Notes: generated from the letters alone by a model not told the origin. DNA of 64,000 bases from Glycocaulis sp051859565 (GCF_051859565.1 NZ_JBHYFK010000003.1:248001-312000); one strand, 5' to 3'; numbered from the stretch's first letter, positions 8,882 to 19,253 are shown. Numbers and translations: made by a program.

Positions 8882-10705
8882 ATGGCCCTTCCCGACGGAT
8901 TCCTGGACGAGATCAAAGCGCGCATCCGCCTCTCCGATCTAGTGGGGCGCACGGTAGCCCTGCGCCGTCAGGGACGCGAGTTTGCGGGTCTGTCACCGTT
9001 CAAGAAAGAGCGCACGCCATCCTTTTTCGTCAATGACGAGAAGGGGTTCTACCATTGCTTCTCCAGCCAGAAGAACGGCGATGCCGTCAACTGGCTGCAG
9101 GAAACGCAAGGTCTCAGTTTCATGGAGGCGGTCGAGACGCTCGCCGCCGAGGCAGGGCTGACCATGCCTGCGCCGGACCCGGAAGCCGCCCGCAAGGATG
9201 AGCGCCGCAAGGAGCTGGCCGAGTGGAACGAGCTGGCGCAGCAGTATTTTGCGCGTGAGCTGAACGGCCAGCGCGGGGGCGAGGCGCGCGCCTATCTGGA
9301 GCGGCGCGGGCTTTCTCCGCGCGACTGGGAGAATTTCGGCCTTGGCTATGCGCCCGAGATGCGTACCGGGCTGAAGGACTTTCTGGTCAACAAGGGTGCC
9401 AAGCCTGATGAGCTGGTAACGGCTGGGCTGCTGATCGCGCCGGAAGATGGCGGAGCGGCGTTTGACCGCTTCCGTGGCCGGGTGATGTTTCCGATCCAGG
9501 ATCCGCGCGGGCGGCTGGTGGCGTTTGGCGGGCGCGCTTTGTCAAAGGATGCGCGCGCGAAATATCTCAACTCGCCGGAGACGCCGCTCTTTCACAAAAG
9601 CCATGTCCTCTATCGTTATCCGCAAGCGCGCAGCGCCGCTTCCGATCCGAAATCCGGCATTCGCGGACTGATAGTCGCCGAAGGCTATATGGACGTGATC
9701 GCGCTGAACCGGGCAGGCCTCGTTCATGCCGTGGCGCCTCTGGGCACCGCTCTGACCGAGGACCAGATACGTTTATTGTGGCGTGCGGGGCCGGAGCCGG
9801 TGATCTGCCTTGACGGTGACAGTGCCGGTCAGCGCGCGGCAGGGCTGGCCGCTGAGCGCGCCCTTCCCATGCTGGAGCCGGGCAAGACCTTGCGCTTTGT
9901 CTTTCTCCCGGACGGGCAGGACCCTGACGATGTATTGAAGGCCAAGGGCGCCGAGACGCTGCGCGCGCTGGTCAACGATACGCGCTCGCTGGCCGATCTG
10001 GTCTGGGACAGGGAGTTTGCCGCAGAGCCGCTGACCGACCCGGACCGGCGGGCAGGTTTCCGCCGGCGCCTGCGCGCGCTGACTTCAAAGATCGCCGATC
10101 CGGATGTGCGCGAGGAATACAAGGCCGAGTTTGACAGGCGCCTTGCCTCGGCGTTTGGCCGCAAGCCGGCGCGCGCGCCCTGGCGCGGGCGTCAGGATGC
10201 GAGTGGCATATCCGATGGTCCGCCGGTGGCCGAAACGCGCAAGCTCGCGCAAGCACGCCGGGCGCCGCCTGCAGTCCGCCATCTTCTGCTGGCTGCCATT
10301 GAGTGGCCCGAACTGGCCGTCAGCGAAGCCGAAACGCTTGCCGAGCTGGACTGCGGTCCGCTTGACAGCCTGCGTGACGCTATTCTAGACGCATGCTCCA
10401 CTGGTCAGATTGCGGATCATGAGATGCTCAGACACTCTCTGGTCCGGCAGGGGCATCATCCGGTCCTTCGCAAGCTGGAAGCTGAACGGGCACCGATGCG
10501 GGCATCCATGGGGGGAGAGGACGCTGACCCTTCCAGCAGGTTGAACGCTTGGCGAAAAGCGGCGGCTTCCTATATGGAGAGGGTTGAAGAGGAACGCATC
10601 CGGGGTGAAGCGCGTCTTCTTGAAAGCGAGGCGCTGGCGCGCGGCGATGCCGCTGAAGTGCACCAGCTTATCGCAGGGTATAAGGCCAGCCGCCGTCGCA
10701 GATAG
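8882..10705 (+). CDS. dnaG: DNA primase
   Basis: Synthesises RNA primers for lagging-strand replication. The 607-residue protein has the N-terminal CHC2-type zinc region (about 35-75), the primase core, and a TOPRIM catalytic domain with GLIVAEGYMDVIAL (Glu) and VICLDGDSAGQRA (DxD-like acidic pair), followed by a divergent DnaB-interacting C-terminal domain. The zinc site is degenerate: where E. coli has Cys, His, Cys, Cys, this protein reads SPFKKERTPSF and HCFSSQKNGD, keeping only one cysteine. As far as I recall other alphaproteobacterial primases share this loss. Start ATG at 8882 gives the conserved MALPDGFLDEIKARI opening. Followed 66 bases later by rpoD, as in many bacteria. Confidence 0.97.
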   Translation: MALPDGFLDEIKARIRLSDLVGRTVALRRQGREFAGLSPFKKERTPSFFVNDEKGFYHCFSSQKNGDAVNWLQETQGLSFMEAVETLAAEAGLTMPAPDPEAARKDERRKELAEWNELAQQYFARELNGQRGGEARAYLERRGLSPRDWENFGLGYAPEMRTGLKDFLVNKGAKPDELVTAGLLIAPEDGGAAFDRFRGRVMFPIQDPRGRLVAFGGRALSKDARAKYLNSPETPLFHKSHVLYRYPQARSAASDPKSGIRGLIVAEGYMDVIALNRAGLVHAVAPLGTALTEDQIRLLWRAGPEPVICLDGDSAGQRAAGLAAERALPMLEPGKTLRFVFLPDGQDPDDVLKAKGAETLRALVNDTRSLADLVWDREFAAEPLTDPDRRAGFRRRLRALTSKIADPDVREEYKAEFDRRLASAFGRKPARAPWRGRQDASGISDGPPVAETRKLAQARRAPPAVRHLLLAAIEWPELAVSEAETLAELDCGPLDSLRDAILDACSTGQIADHEMLRHSLVRQGHHPVLRKLEAERAPMRASMGGEDADPSSRLNAWRKAAASYMERVEEERIRGEARLLESEALARGDAAEVHQLIAGYKASRRRR

Positions 10706-10771
10706 CGCGCGGGCGGTCGATTTTGTTTGTGGCAGCTGGTATTCCGGCCGCCAAGGGAGTTCAAGTCAGGC

Positions 10772-12808
10772 ATGACCAAAGCAGCGACCGAGACGGCTGA
10801 AGCAGCCCCGGAAAATCAGGACGGCCCGCTTCTCGATCTCAATGACCTGTCGGTCAAGGCGATGGTGAAAACCGCCAAGAAGCGCGGCTATGTCACCCAT
10901 GACGAGCTCAACAAGGTTCTCCCGTCAGAAGAATTTTCATCCGAGCAGATTGAAGACGTGCTCTCCCAGCTGTCGGAGATGGGTATTACCGTCGTCGATT
11001 CCGAGGACGAGGTGGAAGAGAACGACGCGGCTGCAGGCGATGACGAGGAAGAAGATGATGGCCGCTCCCGCGCGGTAGCCGCCAAGTCGAAAACCGCTGT
11101 CGCCGGGCAGAACACCACGTCCGCGCAGGATCGCACCGACGATCCGGTGCGCATGTATCTGCGCGAGATGGGCTCTGTGGAGCTGCTTTCGCGCGAAGGC
11201 GAAATCGCCATCGCCAAGCGGATCGAGGCCGGACGCAACGCCATGATCCGCGGGCTTTGCGAAAGCCCGCTGACGTTTGAAGCCATCATGGTCTGGCGTG
11301 AAGAGCTGCAGTCCGGCCAGGTGCTGCTGCGCGATATCATCGATCTGGACGCCACTTATGGCGGCGTGCGCGAGGATCACTCCGAAACCGGCGCGCCCGA
11401 CGCCGGACGCGGCCCCGCCGCCAATATCCGCGCCCAGGTGCGTTCGCGCGCCGAGGAGAGCGAGGAAAAGACCGGCGAAGAGGGCGAGGAAGGCGAAAAC
11501 GCAGCCTCAACCGATGATGAGGAAGATGACGAGGATGGTGCAAACCTGTCCCTCGCGGCCATGGAAGCCGAGCTGCGCGAAGGCGTCATGGAGACGCTGG
11601 ACGCGGTAGCGGGTGATTTCAACACCTTCCGCAAGCTTCAGGACAAGCTGGTCGGCCTGCGCATGGAGGGCAAGGACCTCTCCAAAAAGGATCGCGAGAC
11701 CTATGAGGGCGTGCGCGAATCCATCGTTGCCAATCTCAACTCGCTGAACCTCAACAATGCGCGTATCGAGGCGCTGGTCGAGCAGCTGGACGCCATCAAC
11801 AAGCGTCTGGTGGTGCTGGAAGGCAAGCTCTTGCGTTCCGCCGAGGCACACGGCGTGCCGCGTCATGAGTTCATGCAGGCCTATCAGGGCCATGAGCTGG
11901 ACCCGAACTGGCTGGACGACTGGAAAGCCAAATCGGCCCCGTGGAAGAAATTCGCCGAGCGCGAGGAAAAGGAAGCCGCCCAGATTCGCGAGCACATCGC
12001 CGAGCTGGCGCAGGAATCCGGCGTGCCGATCGACGATTTCCGCCGTATCGTCGCGACCGTCCAGAAGGGCGCGCGGGAAGCTCGCATTGCCAAGAAGGAA
12101 ATGGTCGAAGCCAATCTGCGCCTCGTCATCTCCATCGCCAAGAAATACACCAATCGCGGCCTGCAATTCCTGGATCTGATCCAGGAAGGCAACATTGGTT
12201 TGATGAAGGCGGTCGATAAGTTCGAATACCGCCGCGGCTACAAATTCTCCACCTACGCGACCTGGTGGATTCGTCAGGCCATTACCCGCTCCATCGCGGA
12301 TCAGGCCCGCACCATCCGTATCCCGGTCCACATGATCGAGACGATCAACAAGATCGTGCGCACCAGCCGCCAGATGCTCCACGAGATCGGCCGCGAGCCG
12401 ACGCCTGAGGAGCTGGCTGAAAAGCTCTCCATGCCGCTGGAAAAAGTGCGCAAGGTGATGAAGATCGCCAAGGAGCCGATCTCCCTTGAAACGCCGATTG
12501 GCGATGAGGAAGATTCACACCTCGGCGATTTCATCGAGGACAAGAATGCGGTCCTGCCCATCGATGCGGCGATCCATTCCAACCTGCGCGAGACCACCAC
12601 GCTGGTGCTGGCCAGCCTCACCCCGCGTGAGGAGCGTGTGCTGCGCATGCGCTTCGGGATCGGCATGAATACCGATCACACGCTGGAGGAAGTCGGCCAG
12701 CAATTCTCGGTGACGCGAGAGCGTATCCGCCAGATCGAGGCGAAGGCCCTGCGCAAGCTGAAACACCCCAGCCGCAGCCGCAAACTGCGCAGCTTCCTGG
12801 ATAGCTAG
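10772..12808 (+). CDS. rpoD: RNA polymerase primary sigma factor (sigma-70/RpoD)
   Basis: The housekeeping sigma factor, 678 residues from the ATG giving MTKAATETAEAA. Region 1.1 lies in the first ~100 residues, followed by a very acidic linker; region 1.2 shows DDPVRMYLREMGSVELL. A long non-conserved region holds acidic runs. Region 2 is textbook: NLRLVISIAKKYTNRG, then LQFLDLIQEGNIGLMKAVDK, and the -10 recognition helix around YATWWIRQAITRSI. Region 4 ends RERIRQIEAKALRKLKHP for -35 recognition. A start 15 codons upstream is possible in frame but removes nothing known. It is the last gene of yqeY-dnaG-rpoD and is closed by a strong hairpin terminator. Confidence 0.98.
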   Translation: MTKAATETAEAAPENQDGPLLDLNDLSVKAMVKTAKKRGYVTHDELNKVLPSEEFSSEQIEDVLSQLSEMGITVVDSEDEVEENDAAAGDDEEEDDGRSRAVAAKSKTAVAGQNTTSAQDRTDDPVRMYLREMGSVELLSREGEIAIAKRIEAGRNAMIRGLCESPLTFEAIMVWREELQSGQVLLRDIIDLDATYGGVREDHSETGAPDAGRGPAANIRAQVRSRAEESEEKTGEEGEEGENAASTDDEEDDEDGANLSLAAMEAELREGVMETLDAVAGDFNTFRKLQDKLVGLRMEGKDLSKKDRETYEGVRESIVANLNSLNLNNARIEALVEQLDAINKRLVVLEGKLLRSAEAHGVPRHEFMQAYQGHELDPNWLDDWKAKSAPWKKFAEREEKEAAQIREHIAELAQESGVPIDDFRRIVATVQKGAREARIAKKEMVEANLRLVISIAKKYTNRGLQFLDLIQEGNIGLMKAVDKFEYRRGYKFSTYATWWIRQAITRSIADQARTIRIPVHMIETINKIVRTSRQMLHEIGREPTPEELAEKLSMPLEKVRKVMKIAKEPISLETPIGDEEDSHLGDFIEDKNAVLPIDAAIHSNLRETTTLVLASLTPREERVLRMRFGIGMNTDHTLEEVGQQFSVTRERIRQIEAKALRKLKHPSRSRKLRSFLDS

Positions 12809-12837
12809 AGACAGTTTCTTTTTGTGCTACGGTTCAG

Positions 12838-12872
12838 CGCCGCCGGACGAAGATCCGGCGGCGTTTTCCTTT
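12838..12872 (+). terminator. Intrinsic terminator of rpoD
   Basis: A perfect ten-base-pair stem, CGCCGCCGGA (12838-12847) pairing with TCCGGCGGCG (12854-12863), has a six-base loop and is followed by TTTTCCTTT. It starts 30 bases after the rpoD stop. Confidence 0.9.
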
Positions 12873-12980
12873 GTGCAGGTGCGGTGGTCTGACGGCGCTC
12901 ACGCACTCGCAGCACGCGACGTATCTGATTAGAAGCAATCACATGGATTGATATGCAGTCGCGAGCTGGACAGGCGCGCT

Positions 12981-13025
12981 GTTGCATTGCAACATCTTTT
13001 TCTCAAAAAAATGAACAATGTTCAC
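12981..13025. promoter_or_regulatory. Two inverted repeats upstream of the secreted TPR-like gene
   Basis: GTTGCA-T-TGCAAC lies at 12981-12993, and ATGAAC-AAT-GTTCAC at 13011-13025 flanked by A-rich and T-rich runs. The second is the same dyad found before tolC (56065-56079). Size and symmetry suit a dimeric repressor such as a TetR-family protein; the binding protein is not identifiable here. Both sit 90-130 bases upstream of the ATG at 13114. Confidence 0.5.
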
Positions 13026-13113
13026 TTTTCAAACGCTCGTCATAGCCCTATCTTCCCGGAGCGAGTTCAACGCAACGCCCGGTCAACAGGGCGCCCATCT
13101 TTCGGAGACTGAC

Positions 13114-13593
13114 ATGTCCTTCAAATTCTCCTCCCCGATCCTGATGACCGCTGCTGCTGCCATGATGGCTGCAGGCCTGTCTGTCGCCAGCGCATCTTCC
13201 GCCGAAGCGCAGGTGTGCGAGCCGGCTTTCGTCGCTCAGAGCACCGCGCACCGCTCGGTGCGTGCCTCGGTCCAGCGCTTCGAGCGTGGCCAGTGGCGTG
13301 AAGCTGCCCACTTCGCCAATGAGGCCCTGTCGCGCCGCAATGCGGCCCCGACCATGGCCGCTGCCCGCACCAATCTGTGCGGCGCGCTCGCCAATCTCGG
13401 TGATGCCGGTGCAGCCGAAGCCTGTGATGCGGCCGTAGAGGCCAATGAAGGCGGCTGGGAAGCGCTCAACAATCGCGGCGCAGCCTATGCGTTGGCGGGC
13501 AATACGGCTGCCGCCTCGGCGGACTTTGCCGCTGCTGCCGCCATTGAAGGCGCTGGCCCGGAAGCTGCTGCCAACGCTGCAGCCTGCCGCTAG
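13114..13593 (+). CDS. Small secreted protein with TPR-like repeats
   Basis: A 159-residue protein with a clear Sec signal peptide: MSFKFSSPILMTAAAAMMAA, then cleavage probably after SSAEA-QV. The mature part has helical Ala-rich repeats of about 34 residues (GQWREAAHFANEALSRR; GGWEALNNRGAAYALAGN) that resemble tetratricopeptide units, a protein-protein interaction fold. Four cysteines (positions near 34, 88, 103 and the end) could form disulfides in the periplasm. The ATG at 13114 is preceded by GGAG at the right spacing; an upstream in-frame start lacks a ribosome site and would bury the signal peptide. Partner and function unknown. It is a single-gene transcript with its own terminator and two operator-like dyads upstream. 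Confidence 0.75.
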   Translation: MSFKFSSPILMTAAAAMMAAGLSVASASSAEAQVCEPAFVAQSTAHRSVRASVQRFERGQWREAAHFANEALSRRNAAPTMAAARTNLCGALANLGDAGAAEACDAAVEANEGGWEALNNRGAAYALAGNTAAASADFAAAAAIEGAGPEAAANAAACR

Positions 13594-13609
13594 AGCGATA
13601 AGGAATTCC

Positions 13610-13686
13610 GCTGGCCGGGCAAATCCCCCGCCCGGTCAGCGATGTTGAGCCGGACACCCCTTCAGATGGAGTCCGGCTCTTTTTTT
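13610..13686 (+). terminator. Double hairpin terminator after the secreted TPR-like gene
   Basis: A first hairpin (GCTGGCCGGGC/GCCCGGTCAGC, 13610-13640, one wobble pair) is followed by the terminator proper: GAGCCGGAC (13647-13655) pairing with GTCCGGCTC (13671-13679), then seven T. The U-tract exists only on the plus strand, so it serves the upstream gene rather than the convergent purL. Confidence 0.85.
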
Positions 13687-13688
13687 GC

Positions 13689-15919
<2,231 letters not shown>

Positions 15920-15923
<4 letters not shown>

Positions 15924-16228
15924 TCGGCATGCGTCCGTTGCGGCTGGTGGAGCGGGGAGGGATCAGGCAGATAGGCGGTGACCAGAAGCCGGGCGGCCTC
16001 CGGCGCGCCGGGTTCAGGCCGGATCGCGGAAAGGTCAGACGGGGCGGGAACGGGCAGGCCTTCACCCATCAGGCCTTCGAGATGCAAGGCGAGGGCTTCC
16101 TGCGCGTTCAGCGCAGCTTCGCTGGCGCTGTCGCCAGCCGACACGCAGCCGTTGAGATCGGGGAAGTAGACGCTGAAACCGGTTTCAGCATCGCCTTCGA
16201 GAATGGCGGGATAGACATGCAGTGTCAT
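15920..16228 (-). CDS. hicB: HicB-family antitoxin, lacking a recognisable DNA-binding domain
   Basis: The antitoxin that neutralises HicA. The 102-residue protein has the partial RNase H-like HicB fold: YPAILEGDAETGFSVYFPDLNGCVSAGDSASEAALNAQEALALHL. After about residue 75, where full HicB proteins have a ribbon-helix-helix or helix-turn-helix operator-binding domain, this one ends with a short Pro/Gln-rich tail (LPDPSPLHQPQRTHAE). Either it was truncated when it landed in this operon or it belongs to a short HicB class. It starts five bases after hicA stops and its own stop overlaps the purL start. Expression is thus likely driven by the pur promoter rather than by HicB autoregulation; that is inference. 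Confidence 0.88.
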
Positions 16229-16233
16229 CGCAC

Positions 16234-16431
16234 TCAGTCCTTGATCAGTTGCACGCCGCTCGCGCGCTCGATGGAGCGCAGCGTACCACGCTTCAGGTCC
16301 TTTTTGGGATGGGGCACCGTCACGATTGCTGCCACCCCGTCTTTCTTCATCTGCACATGGCTGCCGCGTTGTCGGATCTTGCGCCAGCCGGCTTTTTCCA
16401 GCCTGGCTATGACCTCCCGGCTGGTGAGCAT
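16234..16431 (-). CDS. hicA: HicA-family mRNA interferase toxin
   Basis: A 65-residue double-stranded-RNA-binding-fold toxin that cleaves mRNA. It shows the family pattern TSREVIARLEKAGWRKIRQRGSH, where the histidine in GSH is the catalytic residue, followed by KKDGVAAIVTVPHPKKDLKRGTLRSI. All key residues look intact, so it is probably active. The ATG at 16431 shares its A with the purQ stop codon (TGATG). It is followed by hicB in the normal toxin-first order of hicAB loci. Placed between purQ and purL, it would be transcribed whenever purine synthesis genes are. Confidence 0.93.
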   Translation of the reverse strand: MLTSREVIARLEKAGWRKIRQRGSHVQMKKDGVAAIVTVPHPKKDLKRGTLRSIERASGVQLIKD

Positions 16432-17093
16432 CACCCCCGCCCCAGAAGGCTTTCAAACACGCCAAGTCCGTCCGTACCGCCATGCACCGGATCAACCGCG
16501 CGTTCGGGGTGGGGCATCATGCCGAGCACATTGCCCGCCGCATTGGTGATCCCGGCAATATCGCGGATCGAGCCATTGGGATTATTGAGATAGCGGAAGG
16601 CCACCTGGCCTTCACCCTCCAGCCGGTCCAGCGTTTCGGTGTCGGCAAAGTAATTGCCGTCATGGTGCGCGATTGGGATCGTCAGCTCGCGCGTTTCGCC
16701 ATAGGCGCGGGTAAAGCGCGAATTGGTGTTCTCGATCTGCAGCGGGGTGCGCTCGCAGACAAAGAGCAGACCGGCATTACGCATCAGCGCGCCGGGCAGG
16801 AGCCCGGTCTCGATAAGGATCTGGAAGCCGTTGCACACGCCCAGTACCGGCAGGCCGTTCTCAGCGCGTTTTACCAGGTCTTGCGTGATCGGCGAGCGGG
16901 CCGCTATCGCGCCGGAGCGCAAATAGTCGCCATAGGAGAACCCGCCCGGCACCATGACGAGATCAAGCCCGTCCGGCAGGCTGGTTTCCTGATGCCAGAT
17001 CATCGCGGGGGCAGCCCCCGTGACAAGGCGCAAAGCCTCGGCCGCATCGCGGTCGCAATTGGAGCCGGGGAATACAATGACAGCGGTCTTCAT
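16431..17093 (-). CDS. purQ: Phosphoribosylformylglycinamidine synthase subunit I (glutaminase)
   Basis: The class I glutamine amidotransferase subunit of FGAM synthase, supplying ammonia to PurL. The 220-residue protein starts MKTAVIVFPGSNCDRDAAEAL; the nucleophile cysteine is in VLGVCNGFQIL and the His/Glu pair in MMPHPERAVDP. The GGFSYGDYLRSGAIA stretch is diagnostic. Upstream in-frame ATGs would add 34 residues with no family match, so 17093 is chosen. The stop is overlapped by the hicA start. The gene for PurS is 1.9 kb upstream on the same strand, separated from purQ by two genes on the other strand. Confidence 0.97.
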   Translation of the reverse strand: MKTAVIVFPGSNCDRDAAEALRLVTGAAPAMIWHQETSLPDGLDLVMVPGGFSYGDYLRSGAIAARSPITQDLVKRAENGLPVLGVCNGFQILIETGLLPGALMRNAGLLFVCERTPLQIENTNSRFTRAYGETRELTIPIAHHDGNYFADTETLDRLEGEGQVAFRYLNNPNGSIRDIAGITNAAGNVLGMMPHPERAVDPVHGGTDGLGVFESLLGRG

Positions 17094-17235
17094 GGCGCAG
17101 CGTTTAGCAGGGGATTCACGCCAAGGCGAGAGGCCGGTGCGGCTGCGACAATCGCGTTGCATCTTTGCCGCATCCGATAGCGGTGCATACTGCATCTGAC
17201 TGCAAGAGGGCGCTGCCTGCTACAAGGAGGAAGAG

Positions 17236-18339
17236 ATGATGCTGAACACCGCCGTGATCGCGCTGGCCCTGTTCGCAGGAGCAGTTTCGGGGGGCGCCAA
17301 TGACGCGCAAGGAACGCGCGGTTCGTTCGATCCCCGCGGTGAAGCTGCCCATGTGCACGGCCAGGTGACGGAGGCCTATGTGCTGGGCACTGCGCATCTC
17401 GCTCAGGTGGAGGGATTTGAGCCGGCGGCTCTTTCCGGCCTGTTGGACCGTCTGGAATCGCTGGCGCCGGATGTCATCACCATCGAGGCGCTGGGTCCGG
17501 AAACGATTTTTCTGATGCAGGCATATGATGCCCGCTATGACGGGGCAGTGGGCTACTTTGCCAGCGCCGCGCTGGAGGGCGTGCGTCTGGCCGGAGAAGA
17601 AACCGGCCTCGACATGCCCCAAGCCCTGGTAGCCGTAGATGAGGCGCTGGCAGGCTGGCCGGACACAGCTGCAGCGCCGCAGCGCCGTCATCTCGCCGCG
17701 CTGTTTGCCGCGTCCGGTGATATCTTTTCTTCGCTCGTGCAATGGCTGCACCTTGAGCCAGCAGAGCGCGCTGCAGGTGATGGTGTCACCGCTGAACTCG
17801 CGGCTCTGCTGGAGCGGGTCTCAGCCTCCCGTAACGAGAATGTCCAGATTGCCGTGGCCTTGGCGGTGCGGCTCGGCCATGAGCGGGTCTACCCTGCTGA
17901 TGATCACACGGCCTCCCACCTGATGGGCCGGGTAGCCGGACCGATGACGGCCGCGCTGGAAACGGCCGAATTTGCCAGCATTTTCGACCATCCGATTTTC
18001 ACGGCAACGGACATGAATGCGGATGACTGGCAGAGCCCGGAGGCGATGCTCGCCTATTTCCGGCGGCTGAACGCGCCAGAGCACGGCCACATGGACGTGG
18101 AGGGCCAGTGGCGGGTGATGATCGACAGGGCGTGGCCGGAGCATGCAGGCCGGGTGCGCATGGCCGAATGGGATACCCGCAATCTGCGCATGACGGCCCA
18201 TATCCGCGAGGCGTCGGCCGATGCGGTGGGCGGGCGCGTACTCGTGCTGGTCGGCGCGGCGCACAAGCCGTGGCTCGATGCCTATCTGGACATGATGACC
18301 GACATGCGCAGCGGCGACATGCTGGCCGTGCTGGAATAG
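17236..18339 (+). CDS. DUF5694-family protein (TraB/GumN-like), exported
   Basis: A 367-residue protein with an N-terminal hydrophobic signal (LNTAVIALALFAGAVSGG). The mature part begins with the family motif EAYVLGTAHLAQ, then SLAPDVITIEALGPE, and near the C-terminus RVLVLVGAAHKPWLDAYL. These His- and Glu-bearing motifs recall TraB/ChaN-type proteins, for some of which protease or haem/metal roles have been proposed; I would not assign a reaction. A strong AAGGAGG precedes the ATG. It is transcribed divergently from purQ, which it separates from purS together with the next gene. Family call is from recognised motifs; function unknown. Confidence 0.7.
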   Translation: MMLNTAVIALALFAGAVSGGANDAQGTRGSFDPRGEAAHVHGQVTEAYVLGTAHLAQVEGFEPAALSGLLDRLESLAPDVITIEALGPETIFLMQAYDARYDGAVGYFASAALEGVRLAGEETGLDMPQALVAVDEALAGWPDTAAAPQRRHLAALFAASGDIFSSLVQWLHLEPAERAAGDGVTAELAALLERVSASRNENVQIAVALAVRLGHERVYPADDHTASHLMGRVAGPMTAALETAEFASIFDHPIFTATDMNADDWQSPEAMLAYFRRLNAPEHGHMDVEGQWRVMIDRAWPEHAGRVRMAEWDTRNLRMTAHIREASADAVGGRVLVLVGAAHKPWLDAYLDMMTDMRSGDMLAVLE

Positions 18340-18403
18340 GGGCAGGGTCGCCTTTCTAAAGCACCGCTGCTAACCTCTCCCCAGGTCAGCCGGGGAGGCA
18401 GGC

Positions 18404-18787
18404 ATGAGTGTTCTGGGCGTAGGCGGCGTGTTCGTAAAATCAGCGGACCCGGAGGCCAGCAAGGTCTGGTATCGCGACGTGCTGGGCATGGAGCTCAGCG
18501 AATATGGGGAATTCGAATTCCGCCACGGTGAGGCGGCCGCGCGCTATGGCGATGGCGCACGCACCATTTTCGCCCGCTTCAAGGCCGATACGGAGTATTT
18601 CCAGCTCTCTGCCCAGCCCTTCATGATCAATCTGCTGGTTGATGATCTCGACGCCCTGCTGGAGCGCATCAAGGCGAAGGGCGTGGAGCTTGTCGGCGCG
18701 CCGGAGTCTCACGATTATGGCCGCTTCGCCTGGATCATGGACCCGGACGGGGTGAAGATCGAACTGTGGGAGTCGGTGGAGCTTTAG
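18404..18787 (+). CDS. VOC-family (glyoxalase/dioxygenase superfamily) protein
   Basis: A 127-residue single vicinal-oxygen-chelate module. It has the two beta-alpha-beta-beta-beta halves: VGGVFVKSADPEASKVWYRDVLG for the first and FMINLLVDDLDALLERIKAKG for the second, ending WIMDPDGVKIELWE, where the glutamate of IELWE is a usual metal ligand. Family members include glyoxalases, dioxygenases and antibiotic-binding proteins; substrate cannot be told. It follows the DUF5694 gene by 64 bases on the same strand and probably shares its transcript. Palindromic repeats lie just downstream. Confidence 0.85.
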   Translation: MSVLGVGGVFVKSADPEASKVWYRDVLGMELSEYGEFEFRHGEAAARYGDGARTIFARFKADTEYFQLSAQPFMINLLVDDLDALLERIKAKGVELVGAPESHDYGRFAWIMDPDGVKIELWESVEL

Positions 18788-18840
18788 GCCTGCTACTCCA
18801 GGGTGCATTGACCGGCGAAAAAAGTCGATTTCTCTCCGGC

Positions 18841-18985
18841 GTCGTTCCCGCGCAGGCGGGAACCCAGAGCAGCTTGGGACTGTCTTTGCCCCACGATCTC
18901 TGGATGCCCGCCTGCGCGGGCATGACGAGACGAAAGAGCTTTAATTGTCAGAGGCATGGATCACCCACATACGCGGGTGATGACA
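18841..18985. repeat. REP-like palindromic repeats between a VOC gene and purS
   Basis: Three short palindromic units. Unit 1 has GTTCCCGC-GCAG-GCGGGAAC (18844-18863); unit 2 is the related element in the opposite direction, TGCCCGC-CTGC-GCGGGCA (18905-18922), each flanked by CCAGAG/CTCTGG and GTCGT/ATGACGA. Unit 3 (18957-18985) is TCACCC...GGGTGA with the same TGGAT/ATGACA flanks. Such CATNCCCGCGNAGGCGGGNATCCAG elements are scattered between genes in many alphaproteobacteria. They lie between two converging genes and could act as a transcription or RNA-stability boundary. Confidence 0.8.
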
Positions 18986-18997
18986 GTGCAAGGAGGC

Positions 18998-19240
18998 TTA
19001 CGCGCTCAGCTCGATGTCGTAGTTCTCGATCACCGGATTGGTCAGCAGCTTGTCGCACATGGCCTTCACGCGCTCGCTGGCTTCTTCGGCGTCAACGCTG
19101 GAGAGATCGAGCTCGATCAGCTTGCCCTGGCGCGCGCCGGTCACTTCCTCAAAGCCGAGCGTACGAAGCGAATTGGCAACGGCGGTTCCTTGCGGGTCCA
19201 GCACGCCGGGTTTCAGATAGACGTGGATTTTCGCTTTCAT
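18998..19240 (-). CDS. purS: Phosphoribosylformylglycinamidine synthase subunit PurS
   Basis: The small bridging subunit that joins PurL and PurQ and channels ammonia. The 80-residue protein MKAKIHVYLKPGVLDPQGTA with the LGFEEVTGARQGKLIELDL segment is a full-length match to the family. It starts 13 bases after the purC stop, so the two are co-transcribed. The rest of its enzyme (purQ, purL) is encoded 1.9 kb further on, beyond the convergent DUF5694 and VOC genes, meaning purS-purC and purQ-hicAB-purL cannot share one uninterrupted sense transcript without reading through antisense genes. Confidence 0.97.
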   Translation of the reverse strand: MKAKIHVYLKPGVLDPQGTAVANSLRTLGFEEVTGARQGKLIELDLSSVDAEEASERVKAMCDKLLTNPVIENYDIELSA

Positions 19241-19253
19241 CGTCTCTTTGATC

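Noticed and set aside
11507..12382. Minus-strand frame of 291 codons opposite rpoD
   Set aside because: Mirror of conserved sigma regions 1.2-2; composition reflects the codon bias of rpoD, not a protein.
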